A stretch of 54,602 bases of DNA from Clostridium sp. CAG:568 (GTDB lineage: Bacteria > Bacillota_I > Bacilli_A > RFN20 > CAG-288), in assembly GCA_000434395.1 (NCBI GenBank), contig FR878764.1, positions 1 to 54,602 of the forward strand. Direction: 5' to 3'. Position 1 is the first letter of the stretch. Every line of letters starts with the position of its first letter. Below, in pieces: positions 35,191 to 43,477 of this stretch. Below the pieces are notes generated by a model, which was not told the origin of the DNA, made no database searches, and saw nothing but the letters and a program-made list of their open reading frames with translations. A program made the position numbers and the translations under genes.

Positions 35191-35275
35191 TCTATCTCTC
35201 CTTCCTTTTCTTGTTAACATCAATTATAAAATAAGTATAGGGTGATAATAAAAGGGTATGTAAATAAGAAAGGGA

Positions 35276-35460
35276 TTATTCTTTTATAGGAATTACTGCT
35301 TTTACTGTAAAAGTAGACTCGTCAGCGGTAAAGGATACTTTTCCATGTAATTTTTTATGACATATACGATAGACTTAGTTCCATAACCATGGTAGTTTTT
35401 ATCGTCTTTGCTTGTCTTAGGGAGTTCATCTTTACCAAAGTCGGGTTCTAGTAAAATAAA
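35276..35460 (-). pseudogene. C-terminal remnant of a GHKL sensor histidine kinase
   Basis: On the minus strand the frame reads EPDFGKDELPKTSKDDKNYH, then GYGTKSIVYVIKN, then after a one-base shift HGKVSFTADESTFTVKAVIP and a stop at 35278-35276. This matches the end of the ATP-binding domain of LytTR-associated (AgrC/LytS-like) kinases (pattern GYGLKSI...GG.......F.V...IP). No start or kinase core remains and the partner regulator is absent from the window. A one-base deletion disrupts the frame. It lies in the gap between the ATPase and the DUF3990/HTH pair. Confidence 0.65.
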
Positions 35461-35519
35461 GTGTGTGCTCTATGTCCAAAAACATCAGGTAAATAAAGGG
35501 TTTTAGGGATACAAAAAAT

Positions 35520-35556
35520 ATTTGCTGTCTTTTGATAATTTAAAATGACAGCAAAT
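35520..35556 (-). terminator. Stem-loop in the 35.5-kb gap
   Basis: Perfect 10-bp stem (ATTTGCTGTC at 35520-35529, GACAGCAAAT at 35547-35556), 17-base loop. On the minus strand it is followed by ATTTTTTG, resembling a terminator with an unusually long loop. It may end a lost minus-strand transcript. Confidence 0.5.
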
Positions 35557-35598
35557 GTGGTGTTTTTACTAAACTTGGTTGCTCTTGAACTGCCTAAA

Positions 35599-35619
35599 AC
35601 TTTGTAAGTTTAACAAAGT
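35599..35619. repeat. Short inverted repeat upstream of the toxin-like gene
   Basis: ACTTTGT (35599-35605) and ACAAAGT (35613-35619) with a 7-base spacer. It lies about 85 bases before the DUF3990 gene and could be a binding site of the HTH partner or part of an older structure. Confidence 0.35.
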
Positions 35620-35657
35620 GGTTTTAATATGATTATTAAAGACAATAATTCATAATG

Positions 35658-35673
35658 TATCATTGCAATGATA
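35658..35673. promoter_or_regulatory. Perfect 16-bp palindrome, putative operator
   Basis: TATCATTGCAATGATA is exactly self-complementary and lies 29 bases before the ATG of the DUF3990 gene, between a possible -10 and the ribosome site. Palindromes of this kind are usual binding sites of XRE-type antitoxins, and the partner gene carries such a domain. The link is inference. Confidence 0.6.
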
Positions 35674-35701
35674 TAGTAACATAGACTAAAAGGAGAAGAA
35701 G

Positions 35702-36385
35702 ATGTCAAAGTTGGTTATTTATCACGGCTCAAAAGATATTATTGAAAAACCATATTATCACGGTGTGAAAGCCCAAAATGATTATGGTTTTGGATTTTAT
35801 TGCACAGAAAGTTTGGAACTTGCAAAAGAATGGTCTTGTAGCAATAGCGAAAATAATGGATTTGCAAACAAGTATTCTATTAATTTGTCTGGGCTTAAAA
35901 TTCTAGATTTAACAGATAAAAGATATTCAATACTTAACTGGATTGCAATATTTTTAAAATTTAGAACTTTTGATTTGAGTAATGATATATCTATTCAAGC
36001 GAAAGAGTATTTACTCAAAAACTTTTACATTGATGTAAATAATTACGATATAGTTATTGGGTTTAGAGCAGACGACTCATATTTTAGTTTTGCAAGAGAT
36101 TTTGTAAACAACACAATTCCAGTTAGAAAATTAAGTCAAGCTATGGAATTAGGTCAACTTGGAAAGCAAGTTGTAATAGTTAGCGAACTTGCATTTAGTA
36201 AACTTCATTTTGAAGGTTTTGAAACTGCAGACAGATTGGAATACTTTATAAAAAGAAAAGCAAGAGATGAAAAGGCACGAGAAGATTATTTGAAAGGGAC
36301 AAGAAAGTCCGCGACATTCACTAATGATATATTTGTAGTAGATATTATGAGAAAGGGGTTAAAAGATGGTGATTCAATCATATAG
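35702..36385 (+). CDS. DUF3990-type ADP-ribosyltransferase-like toxin
   Basis: 227 residues. Start LVIYHGSKDIIEKPYYHG, then NDYGFGFYCTESLELAKEWS, matches the DUF3990 family, whose members are thought to belong to the ADP-ribosyltransferase fold (YHGS and FYCT are NAD-binding-like elements). VIGFRADDSYFSFARDF is another family-like block. AAGGAG lies 6 bases before the ATG. It is followed by an HTH gene overlapping by 20 bases, which suggests a toxin-antitoxin module with the toxin first. No catalytic Glu can be assigned from sequence alone. It lacks a signal peptide, so it acts in the cell. Confidence 0.72.
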   Translation: MSKLVIYHGSKDIIEKPYYHGVKAQNDYGFGFYCTESLELAKEWSCSNSENNGFANKYSINLSGLKILDLTDKRYSILNWIAIFLKFRTFDLSNDISIQAKEYLLKNFYIDVNNYDIVIGFRADDSYFSFARDFVNNTIPVRKLSQAMELGQLGKQVVIVSELAFSKLHFEGFETADRLEYFIKRKARDEKAREDYLKGTRKSATFTNDIFVVDIMRKGLKDGDSII

Positions 36386-36986
36386 CATTTTATATTTACC
36401 AAATTTATCCGAAAATTTGGGTGTAATGTTTGAGCATGCTGTAAATATTGGAATAAACCCTACAATTTTTTGGAATACATTTGTCAATTCCAATGTTGCA
36501 AAACAAATTGAAAAAGGAAATCCAAAGTATCTTACCTGCTCTGCATTAGATTATTTGAATGAGATTTATAATGGGAAAAAATCTATTCCAAATAAAGAAG
36601 ACATTAATAAAGATAAATATTATTGGGCTGGCTGGGTTTTAGCACAATTCCAACATAAAAAAGGATATTCTTTCTATAAGATAAATAATTCATTGCCTAT
36701 TGAAGAAGTTTTAAGACTATATCCAACCTTGCACGAAGCCGATGCAACCAAATTTTTTGATGTAGCAAACACATATTTCAAAAAGTCTGAAATAACTAAC
36801 TTAAAAAAAATAAGACAAGCACGAGGCTTATCTCAAAGCAAACTTGCAAGTCTTGCAGAAGTTGAACTTCGCTCTATCCAAATGTATGAACAACGAAGAA
36901 ACGACATAAACAAAGCACAAGTCGAAACCCTTTATAAACTAGCAATAGTTTTGGGTTGCAACATTGAAGATTTGTTGGAGAATTAA
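36366..36986 (+). CDS. HTH (XRE) partner protein with N-terminal domain, putative antitoxin
   Basis: 206 residues. The C-terminal 55 residues are an XRE HTH: LKKIRQARGLSQSKLASLAEVELRSIQMYEQ, then a helix ending LGCNIEDLLEN. The N-terminal 140 residues (NLSENLGVMFEHAVNIGINP, YLNEIYNGKKSIP) are of unknown family and may neutralise the partner. The gene starts inside the toxin-like gene (20-base overlap, AAAGGGG 8 bases upstream). XRE antitoxins commonly repress their own operon through palindromes, and one sits upstream of the pair. The fused architecture is unusual. Confidence 0.75.
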   Translation: MVIQSYSILYLPNLSENLGVMFEHAVNIGINPTIFWNTFVNSNVAKQIEKGNPKYLTCSALDYLNEIYNGKKSIPNKEDINKDKYYWAGWVLAQFQHKKGYSFYKINNSLPIEEVLRLYPTLHEADATKFFDVANTYFKKSEITNLKKIRQARGLSQSKLASLAEVELRSIQMYEQRRNDINKAQVETLYKLAIVLGCNIEDLLEN

Positions 36987-37153
36987 AGAATAAAACAAAA
37001 ATAGCACTAGGAACAGAACCTTATGCTATTAAAATAACTGAAAGAAGTTTTGCTAGGATCTTATTTCATAGTGATAAGATTAATTTTATATTTTCATCAG
37101 TTATAAGGCTTCTAAAAAATCAAAGAAAATAAATTAGTGCAACTAATAAACAA

Positions 37154-37187
37154 AAAAGCCAAGAAACAAATAAATGTCTTGGCTTTT
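37154..37187. terminator. Terminator between the TA pair and tdk
   Basis: 11-bp stem (AAAAGCCAAGA at 37154-37164, TCTTGGCTTTT at 37177-37187), 12-base loop. It is flanked by A and T runs, so it can work in both directions. It sits 5 bases beyond the tdk stop. Confidence 0.88.
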
Positions 37188-37191
37188 ATTA

Positions 37192-37800
37192 TTATTCTTT
37201 AGAAGGTATGAAATCAAACGATGGAGAATTTGGAACTATATGATGCTTTCTACATCTAGCTTCATATGATTCTTTAGCTCCTACCATAACGATAGGGTCT
37301 GTATATTTGGCAGGTTTACCATTGACCAGCCTTTGTGTTCTAGTAGCGCCACAACCACATATAGTACAAGCTGCTTCAAGCTTTGTCACTATTTCAGCTT
37401 CGGACAATAGACTAGGCATGATTCCAAAAGGCTTGCCACGGAAATCTAAGTCTAGACCGGCACAAATGACTCTGACTCCGTTAGTAGCCAAATACTCGAC
37501 TATTGGAAGCATTTCTTTGGAGAAGAACTGTATTTCATCTATTGCAACTACTTGAATCGATGAATCGTAGTGATCCAATATTTCTTTAGGATCTGAGATA
37601 GCAAAAGCTTCATACATGTTTCCGTTATGTGCGGCAATCTTAGAAGCATCGTATCTATTGTCAATTTTAGGCTTGAAAGCCACTATTTTCTTGTGAGCAT
37701 AAGAAAGAGTTGTCACTCTTCTTATCAACTCTTCACTTTTTCCTGCAAACATTGGACCTGTTATAACTTCAATCCAACCTTTTTGAAGTTCTTGATACAT
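37192..37800 (-). CDS. tdk: Thymidine kinase
   Basis: 202 residues; phosphorylates thymidine to dTMP. P-loop GPMFAGKSEELIRR near residue 16, Walker B-like VVAIDEIQFF, lasso Tyr region and zinc cysteines CTICGCGATRTQR and CRKHH. Family-typical length. AAGGAG lies before the ATG. A TATAAT (minus strand, 37855-37850) marks the likely promoter. It complements tmk in thymidine salvage. Confidence 0.96.
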   Translation of the reverse strand: MYQELQKGWIEVITGPMFAGKSEELIRRVTTLSYAHKKIVAFKPKIDNRYDASKIAAHNGNMYEAFAISDPKEILDHYDSSIQVVAIDEIQFFSKEMLPIVEYLATNGVRVICAGLDLDFRGKPFGIMPSLLSEAEIVTKLEAACTICGCGATRTQRLVNGKPAKYTDPIVMVGAKESYEARCRKHHIVPNSPSFDFIPSKE

Positions 37801-37912
37801 AAAAATATCTCCTTACATTAATAAGATTAATTTCATCAAAACAAGTCGAATTATACTAGATAGAAAGGCTTGTTCAGCCGATTAATAAGCAACTTAAAAA
37901 TTAAGATAAAAC

Positions 37913-37940
37913 ACAAAAAGTCGTTCCAAATAAAGAACGA
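37913..37940 (-). terminator. Terminator of the HPr-like gene
   Basis: 6-bp stem (TCGTTC at 37921-37926, GAACGA at 37935-37940). On the minus strand it is followed by CTTTTTG. Located about 11 bases after the HPr-like stop. Confidence 0.7.
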
Positions 37941-37950
37941 TTGAAAAATA

Positions 37951-38220
37951 TTAGAAATCTAATTCTTTTGAAAGAGTTTCAAAACCAGCTAAAGCTTTAG
38001 CTTCATCAGATCCGTCAAACTCTATATGAAGTGTTGTACCAACTCCACCGACAATACAGCCGAATACGTTCATAATTGACTTCAAGTCACATGAAGTATT
38101 AACTTTTGTGTCAGTCAAAGTGATTCTACACTCGTAGTTGTTAGCTTCCTCGACTAACTCAGCAGCTAATCTGGGAGTAAATCCATTTGGATTTGTAATT
38201 TTAATCTCAATTTGTGTCAT
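37951..38220 (-). CDS. HPr-like protein lacking the active-site His
   Basis: 89 residues, HPr length and fold pattern. The usual GLHARPA loop reads GFTPRLA: the position of the phosphorylated His (residue 15) is Thr. The regulatory Ser site is kept in DLKSIM (Ser48, matching Ser46 of HPr). This resembles Crh of B. subtilis, which has Gln in place of His and serves as a CcpA corepressor when its Ser is phosphorylated. It therefore cannot act as a normal PTS phosphocarrier. It stands alone, with no enzyme I gene beside it. The ribosome site is a weak TAGG. Confidence 0.85.
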   Translation of the reverse strand: MTQIEIKITNPNGFTPRLAAELVEEANNYECRITLTDTKVNTSCDLKSIMNVFGCIVGGVGTTLHIEFDGSDEAKALAGFETLSKELDF

Positions 38221-38298
38221 ATGCCTATCTTAACCCTTCAATTCCACTATTAAATAATAAGCAAGAAACCGCTTAAAATCAATATTTATTGATAAAAT

Positions 38299-38454
38299 TT
38301 ACTTTTTTATCGCAAAATGAGCAAGCTTATTCTCACTCATGTTTTTTATACTATCACAATCTTTGAAAATGTTTTCAGGGTTATTCCTAAACCTATTGTT
38401 AGAGTGCATAAATTCAAGTGAAAAGCTAATATTATTAATACAAAAACTAAGCAT
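38299..38454 (-). CDS. Short frame, possible phage-like remnant
   Basis: 51 codons from an ATG at 38454 to a TAA at 38301-38299. The C-terminal part (CDSIKNMSENKLAHFAIKK) resembles the pattern IRNMSDEELAEFL seen in many small phage proteins. No ribosome site precedes the ATG, and an alternative ATG at 38409 has none either. It is probably a remnant rather than a working gene. Confidence 0.3.
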   Translation of the reverse strand: MLSFCINNISFSLEFMHSNNRFRNNPENIFKDCDSIKNMSENKLAHFAIKK

Positions 38455-38479
38455 TTCAAATTTTATAAATGATATAAAA

Positions 38480-38510
38480 AAATCACCGATTGTTTGATGA
38501 TCGGTGATTT
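38480..38510 (-). terminator. Terminator after the membrane-protein pair
   Basis: 11-bp stem (AAATCACCGAT at 38480-38490, ATCGGTGATTT at 38500-38510), 9-base loop. On the minus strand it is followed by a T run. It lies 29 bases after the stop at 38540. Confidence 0.9.
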
Positions 38511-38539
38511 CATTAGAGTGGCTTCAAGACAAGAATTAA

Positions 38540-39421
38540 TTATTTTCTTTTCTTCTTTTTCTTAGAGTCTTTGTTTTCAAGCATTTTGATATCGGAATTC
38601 TCGCTCTCGGTATCTTGAACATCGACAGTGATGATATCATCTTCCTTTTTTTCATCTTTAGAAACATCTACCATATCAGAGTCTTTAGAGTCGTTTTCCA
38701 CTTTATTATCTTCTTCAGGTTCTTCTTCTTTGAAGGAAGTCTGATCAGCTTGCTTCTTCAAGATTCTTTCCGTCTTGTTTGCTTGGAAGCCATAGAACAT
38801 ACTAGCTCCGCCCATGAATATCAAAGCGACACCGATTAAAATAGGAACTAACATAATAGTATTTTCATCAGTGGCGGATGAAGTTAAAGGGCCAAATATC
38901 CATAAGCAAACATCCAAAGCAATCAATATTCCTGAAGTTATCAATTGGAATATGGCTGTGGTAATTCTCTTCCATGCTTTTGTTCCATATTTCTTATCGT
39001 TTGCATCGACAGTAAAGGCTAGAACACCAGATACGATGAGAATCAAAGCATAACCAACAATCAATATTCCAAAGAACCAAGTCAGTACATAATATTGCTG
39101 TAATTCTTTGATGAATAAAGTCATTAATGACACAGAGAATATCATCAAACTGACGAATATTTCGGTTGATAATATTGATTTTTTCAACATTATTGCTCCG
39201 AATATTTCTAGTACTGAATAAAGAAGTAAAGTTACTGAAAATCCAACTGTAATAAAGAAATCAAAATTTGGGATTTTGCATATGCTAATGTATATAATTC
39301 CCATCACTATCAATATCAGTGATTGTGCGAACTTAATCCATTTGTATGCGTTGAGACGATCGATCATAAACAATGGATTTCCATTGTTTATTTCAGTCTT
39401 TTTTTTCTTTTTGTTAGACAT
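38540..39421 (-). CDS. Polytopic membrane protein with charged tail
   Basis: 293 residues. Six or so hydrophobic segments between about residue 28 and 215, then a long Glu/Asp/Lys tail ending KKKKKRK. The repeated segment pattern (LILIVMGIIYISI; VALIFMGGASMFYG) resembles HdeD/DUF308-type membrane proteins. AAGGA lies 8 bases before the ATG. Only 14 bases separate it from the gene upstream, so they form a two-gene operon. Function unknown. Confidence 0.72.
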   Translation of the reverse strand: MSNKKKKKTEINNGNPLFMIDRLNAYKWIKFAQSLILIVMGIIYISICKIPNFDFFITVGFSVTLLLYSVLEIFGAIMLKKSILSTEIFVSLMIFSVSLMTLFIKELQQYYVLTWFFGILIVGYALILIVSGVLAFTVDANDKKYGTKAWKRITTAIFQLITSGILIALDVCLWIFGPLTSSATDENTIMLVPILIGVALIFMGGASMFYGFQANKTERILKKQADQTSFKEEEPEEDNKVENDSKDSDMVDVSKDEKKEDDIITVDVQDTESENSDIKMLENKDSKKKKKRK

Positions 39422-39435
39422 TAATAAATCCTTAT

Positions 39436-40038
39436 TTATTTTGATTTCTTAGCACTGACAGTCTTGGTATATGATTTCTTTGTTGAATTACGTTGCTTAT
39501 AAGCCATGATGGTGAAAACTAACCATACCAAACCGATTAGAGCAATGACGATTCCGTTTACTAGCCAAAGATAATTTGCAGGAATTACACCTTTTCCGAC
39601 TGGGAATATGATCAATCCACCGACGACACCACAAACAATAGACAATACTAATTCTGTCACATAGAACTTTACACTTCTATGCAAGCAAAGATAGACGATA
39701 GAAAAAATAAATCCTAAACATCCAAAGATGAACAAAGCCCAACCTATGGATATTCCAAGATAACTGAGCATTCCGTTTAAGACTCCGTTCATAACGATGA
39801 GTCCTACACCTAATCCGGCCATTCCGATTCCATAGATTGAATATCTATCTAAGACATTCTTGTTCTTGACGAATCCTAATGACATGTAGATTGCACCGAT
39901 AATCAATAGAACGATTCCAACAATTAACTGCAATGCGTTTCCTACTGAATCGATAATAGAACAAGCCAATAGGATTCCTACGACGATAAGTACGACTGGT
40001 GAAGCTAACTTCATCCAATCATCTTTAGTAATTTTCAT
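39436..40038 (-). CDS. Polytopic membrane protein, DUF308-like
   Basis: 200 residues with about six hydrophobic segments and a short basic tail (KKSYTKTVSAKKSK). Segments such as VLIVVGILLACSII and LQLIVGIVLLIIGAIYMSLGF recall the HdeD/DUF308 repeat and the same pattern as the downstream gene, so the pair may be duplicates. A strong GGAGGAGG precedes the ATG. Role unknown. Confidence 0.72.
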   Translation of the reverse strand: MKITKDDWMKLASPVVLIVVGILLACSIIDSVGNALQLIVGIVLLIIGAIYMSLGFVKNKNVLDRYSIYGIGMAGLGVGLIVMNGVLNGMLSYLGISIGWALFIFGCLGFIFSIVYLCLHRSVKFYVTELVLSIVCGVVGGLIIFPVGKGVIPANYLWLVNGIVIALIGLVWLVFTIMAYKQRNSTKKSYTKTVSAKKSK

Positions 40039-40352
40039 AAAAGCCTCCTCCTTGAAGCGATAGTATTATAAAGAAATTTACCTAAAAAAGTTGCTCACTA
40101 TAAGAGATAACCGATATAAGAAAATTCATTAATAAGATTAAAAGAAACTAAAATAAAACCAAAGCTAATAATAAATTACCCTTAAGAAAGAGTAAGAGCT
40201 TACAGAGCTAAGATGGTATAATAAATCGTTAAGAAGAAAAGGAGTAAGGCTTTAGAAATATAAAAGAAGAATGTTGAAAATACTTGAGACATGAATTATT
40301 TGATTGTTTTTAGAATTTTCATCTAATTATTTATCAAAAGAGGAGAAAAAAC
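40039..40352 (+). promoter_or_regulatory. Leader region of the surface-lipoprotein operon
   Basis: 314 bases without a convincing gene. On the plus strand TGGTATAAT (extended -10, TATAAT at 40217-40222) predicts transcription from near 40229, leaving a leader of about 120 bases before the ATG at 40353. No -35 match is evident. AGAGGAG precedes the ATG. No riboswitch was recognised; the long leader could hold an unrecognised element. Confidence 0.45.
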
Positions 40353-43300
40353 ATGAAAAAAAGAAATTTGATATTTTCATTATTAGCTTTAGTTAGTGTG
40401 TTAGGCTCGTGTGGTAAAGGAAACATAGATACTTCTTTACCTACGGCTAATTCATCTACTCAGCAGCCGACGGATAAGAAATCTACCCCATCATCTGAGG
40501 AACCCAAGAAGATCTTTTATACGATTACTTTCAATTTGAATGGTGGTGAAATAGCAGATCCTACTGCTGTCGCTCCTCAAAAAATAGAAGAGGGTCATTG
40601 GGCCAAGAAGCCAACAATAAATCCGACAAAGAAAAATTGCAAGTTTGATGCTTGGGTTGATGAAGATGGAAATGAATTCAACTTCAGAACTGGAATTTAT
40701 GGTGATGTCGATTTATATGCTAAATGGTCAGTAAATGAAGATTTAAAGATTACATTGACTTTTGATCCCAATAATGGTGAGCCTGCTTTTGAGCAAGAGA
40801 CATTTGTAGGTGACTATTTGAATGTCCCTGTTCCTCATAAAGACGGCTTTGTTTTTATCGGCTGGTATTTGAATGGAGACAAGACTCAAAAATGGACCGG
40901 CTATGTCGATGAGACTATGGATAAAGACAAGTTGGTAGCTTTGTATGAGAAGCAATCTTTCAATTACAAGTATGAAGTCAATAATGATGGCTCGGCCACA
41001 ATAACTGGCATAATGGACATTAATGTTGTCGATGTTCAAATTCCAGAGTCTATCAACGGAAGGCCTGTAACTGGAATTAGTGCTACTGCATTCAAGGGTG
41101 GAAGTTATATTACACAAATTTCAATTTCTGCCAGTGTTAAGACTATTGATCCTAAAGCCTTTATGTACACCAATAAGTTGGCTAGCATCACTGTAGATGG
41201 TGCTAATACAGCATATAAGAGCAAAGAGGGATTGCTGTTTTCTAAAGATGAGCAAACTTTGTTCTTTTGTCCTCAAAAAGCCTTGACCTCCAATCAAAGC
41301 TACGATTGCCCTTCTAACCTAAAGAAGATCGGTGATTATGCTTTCTATAATCAAAGAGATGTCGGATTGAAGTACATTACTTTTAATGAAGGCCTCGAAG
41401 AAATAGGCGATTATGCTTTTTATGGGGACATCAGCATTTCATCCGTTTCTTTCCCTTCTTCTTTGAAAAAGATTGGAAACGCAGCATTTGAGATGTTAGG
41501 TGATTCGACCACCAATCAATTCACTATCACTTGGTCTGAAGGCTTGGAGGAAATTGGTGAATCAGCATTCACAGGAGCTTATATCAAAGGGGATTTAAAA
41601 TTACCTGATTCTATTAAAATTTTGAGAAGCTATGCCTTCTCTACTCCTATGAATAGCTACTGCGCTATTGAAAGTGTCAAACTACCTGCTTCTTTGGAAG
41701 TGTTTGAACCTGGTGTATTCTTCTATGGAATGGGAATAAAGAGCGTTACTTTAGCCTCTAGCAATACAAATTTCAAGGTTGAAAACAACATGCTTTTGAC
41801 TAAAGATGGTAAGAAGCTCGTCTATATTCCTAGCGATGCTACTACATCGACCACGTCATTTGAAATTCCTTCTACTGTAGAAGAATTGTTGCCGAAGAGC
41901 TGCTCTGATGTCAGATATGTAGATAATTTCACATTGCCATCTTCCTTGAAAAAAATTGATAATAATGCCTTTCATAACAATATCAATGTAACTTCCATCA
42001 CTATTCCTGATAGTGTGACTGAGATTGGAAAAGAATCGTTCATGTATATGGATAAATTATCTTCTCTACATATCGGAACAGGAATAACTGAGATTCCTGA
42101 AGCAGCTTTCTATAGCTGCCCTCAACTCACCAATATTGAGATTCCATCTAATGTTAAGAAGATTGGTGTTGAAGCTTTCGCACAGGAGTTGGGTTTAAGG
42201 ACATTGACATTGAATGAAGGATTGGAAGAAATAGAAGCCTCAGCTTTCTCTAACAACGGTTCTTCTGAGAGTGAAGATGATCCTGTTTCATCTTATAAAT
42301 CTAAAGTCACAAAATTGGTCTTACCTAATTCGTTGACTACTATAGGTGATTCTGCTTTCTCCGGATGGTCTTCTTTGCAGGAAGTTGTATTTGGAACAGG
42401 ACTTACTTCCATGAATGGAAGTGTCTTCTCTGGCTATGGAAATAATGGTGTTCCAAACTTTAAATTAACTTTAGCAGAAGGATCTAATTTAAAATTGACT
42501 AATGATCAATTGATATCGGCTGATGGAAAGACTGTGTTTTATTGTAAGCCTAGCCATACAGGTGCAATAAATGTTCCTGAAGGTGTAGAGACAATTTCTA
42601 AGCTCGTCTACTATAGAGTTAAAGCTTCTAGTTTGACTTTACCTTCGACTTTAAAAACAATTGAAAATCAAGCTTTTGCTTCAGCATTTGATTCCAGCAA
42701 TAAAGTAAAAGTAACTATTCCTTCAAATGTATCCAAGATAGGAGCGAGTGCTTTCTATTTTGCTAATATCTATGGCTTGACATTTAATGAAGGAGTCCAA
42801 GAAATAGGAGATGAGGCTTTTGAATCGACCAACGATTTAGGAAATATAACATTACCGGCATCTTTGAAGAAAATAGGAACAAAAGCATTTTTCTCTTGTG
42901 GTGTCACGGGTGTCACATTGAATGAAGGATTGGAAGAAATTGATGATTATGCTTTCTTAGGAAACCCCAAGATGGCTGGTGAAATAACCATTCCTTCAAC
43001 ATTGAAGACGATGGGTGTTGGAGCATTTGTCGGAAGAGTTAATAATTATTCTACTGAATTGACTGCATTTAATGTAGCAAGTGGCAATAATTACTTCTCG
43101 GCTGTAGATGGTGTCTTGTTCGACAAGAATCAAACCACATTGTATTGCTATCCTTCTAAGAAGGCTGATACGGCTTATGTAATGCCTTCTACTGTTGTAA
43201 CTATAAAAGAATGTGCTATGGCCGGATTGCAAAACTTGTCCTCATTAACATTGAACGATGGTTTGGAAAATATTGGTGCAGAGGCTTTCTCAAGTAGTAT

Positions 43301-43475
43301 TGCAATTCGCAATCTCAATATTCCATCCAGTGTTGTAACAATTGGATATAGAGCTTTCTCTGGCTGGACTAAAGCACAAACCATTTCTGTATCCCATACA
43401 AAAGATGATGCTGCTATGTTGTTTGGGTCTGATTGGATCAACAATTGTAATGCAGTTATTTCATACGGAGAATAA
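40353..43475 (+). CDS. Surface lipoprotein with InlB-type repeats and BspA-type leucine-rich repeats
   Basis: 1040 residues. Lipobox VLGSC with Cys20; then a Ser/Thr-rich linker. Two Listeria-Bacteroides (InlB B) repeats follow at about 55-205 (ITFNLNGGEI..., FVFIGWYLNGD). From about 210 to 1020 there are many LRR_5 (BspA-like) repeats of the form IPxSVxxIGxxAFxxCxxLxxIxIP. Such proteins are surface-exposed, bind host matrix or other bacteria, and are common in gut commensals. The gene sits 2 bases before a second lipoprotein gene. Confidence 0.9.
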   Translation: MKKRNLIFSLLALVSVLGSCGKGNIDTSLPTANSSTQQPTDKKSTPSSEEPKKIFYTITFNLNGGEIADPTAVAPQKIEEGHWAKKPTINPTKKNCKFDAWVDEDGNEFNFRTGIYGDVDLYAKWSVNEDLKITLTFDPNNGEPAFEQETFVGDYLNVPVPHKDGFVFIGWYLNGDKTQKWTGYVDETMDKDKLVALYEKQSFNYKYEVNNDGSATITGIMDINVVDVQIPESINGRPVTGISATAFKGGSYITQISISASVKTIDPKAFMYTNKLASITVDGANTAYKSKEGLLFSKDEQTLFFCPQKALTSNQSYDCPSNLKKIGDYAFYNQRDVGLKYITFNEGLEEIGDYAFYGDISISSVSFPSSLKKIGNAAFEMLGDSTTNQFTITWSEGLEEIGESAFTGAYIKGDLKLPDSIKILRSYAFSTPMNSYCAIESVKLPASLEVFEPGVFFYGMGIKSVTLASSNTNFKVENNMLLTKDGKKLVYIPSDATTSTTSFEIPSTVEELLPKSCSDVRYVDNFTLPSSLKKIDNNAFHNNINVTSITIPDSVTEIGKESFMYMDKLSSLHIGTGITEIPEAAFYSCPQLTNIEIPSNVKKIGVEAFAQELGLRTLTLNEGLEEIEASAFSNNGSSESEDDPVSSYKSKVTKLVLPNSLTTIGDSAFSGWSSLQEVVFGTGLTSMNGSVFSGYGNNGVPNFKLTLAEGSNLKLTNDQLISADGKTVFYCKPSHTGAINVPEGVETISKLVYYRVKASSLTLPSTLKTIENQAFASAFDSSNKVKVTIPSNVSKIGASAFYFANIYGLTFNEGVQEIGDEAFESTNDLGNITLPASLKKIGTKAFFSCGVTGVTLNEGLEEIDDYAFLGNPKMAGEITIPSTLKTMGVGAFVGRVNNYSTELTAFNVASGNNYFSAVDGVLFDKNQTTLYCYPSKKADTAYVMPSTVVTIKECAMAGLQNLSSLTLNDGLENIGAEAFSSSIAIRNLNIPSSVVTIGYRAFSGWTKAQTISVSHTKDDAAMLFGSDWINNCNAVISYGE

Positions 43476-43477
43476 AG

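Noticed and set aside
36987..37130. Plus-strand open frame after the HTH gene
   Set aside because: It has no start codon or ribosome site, and its residues match nothing I recognise.
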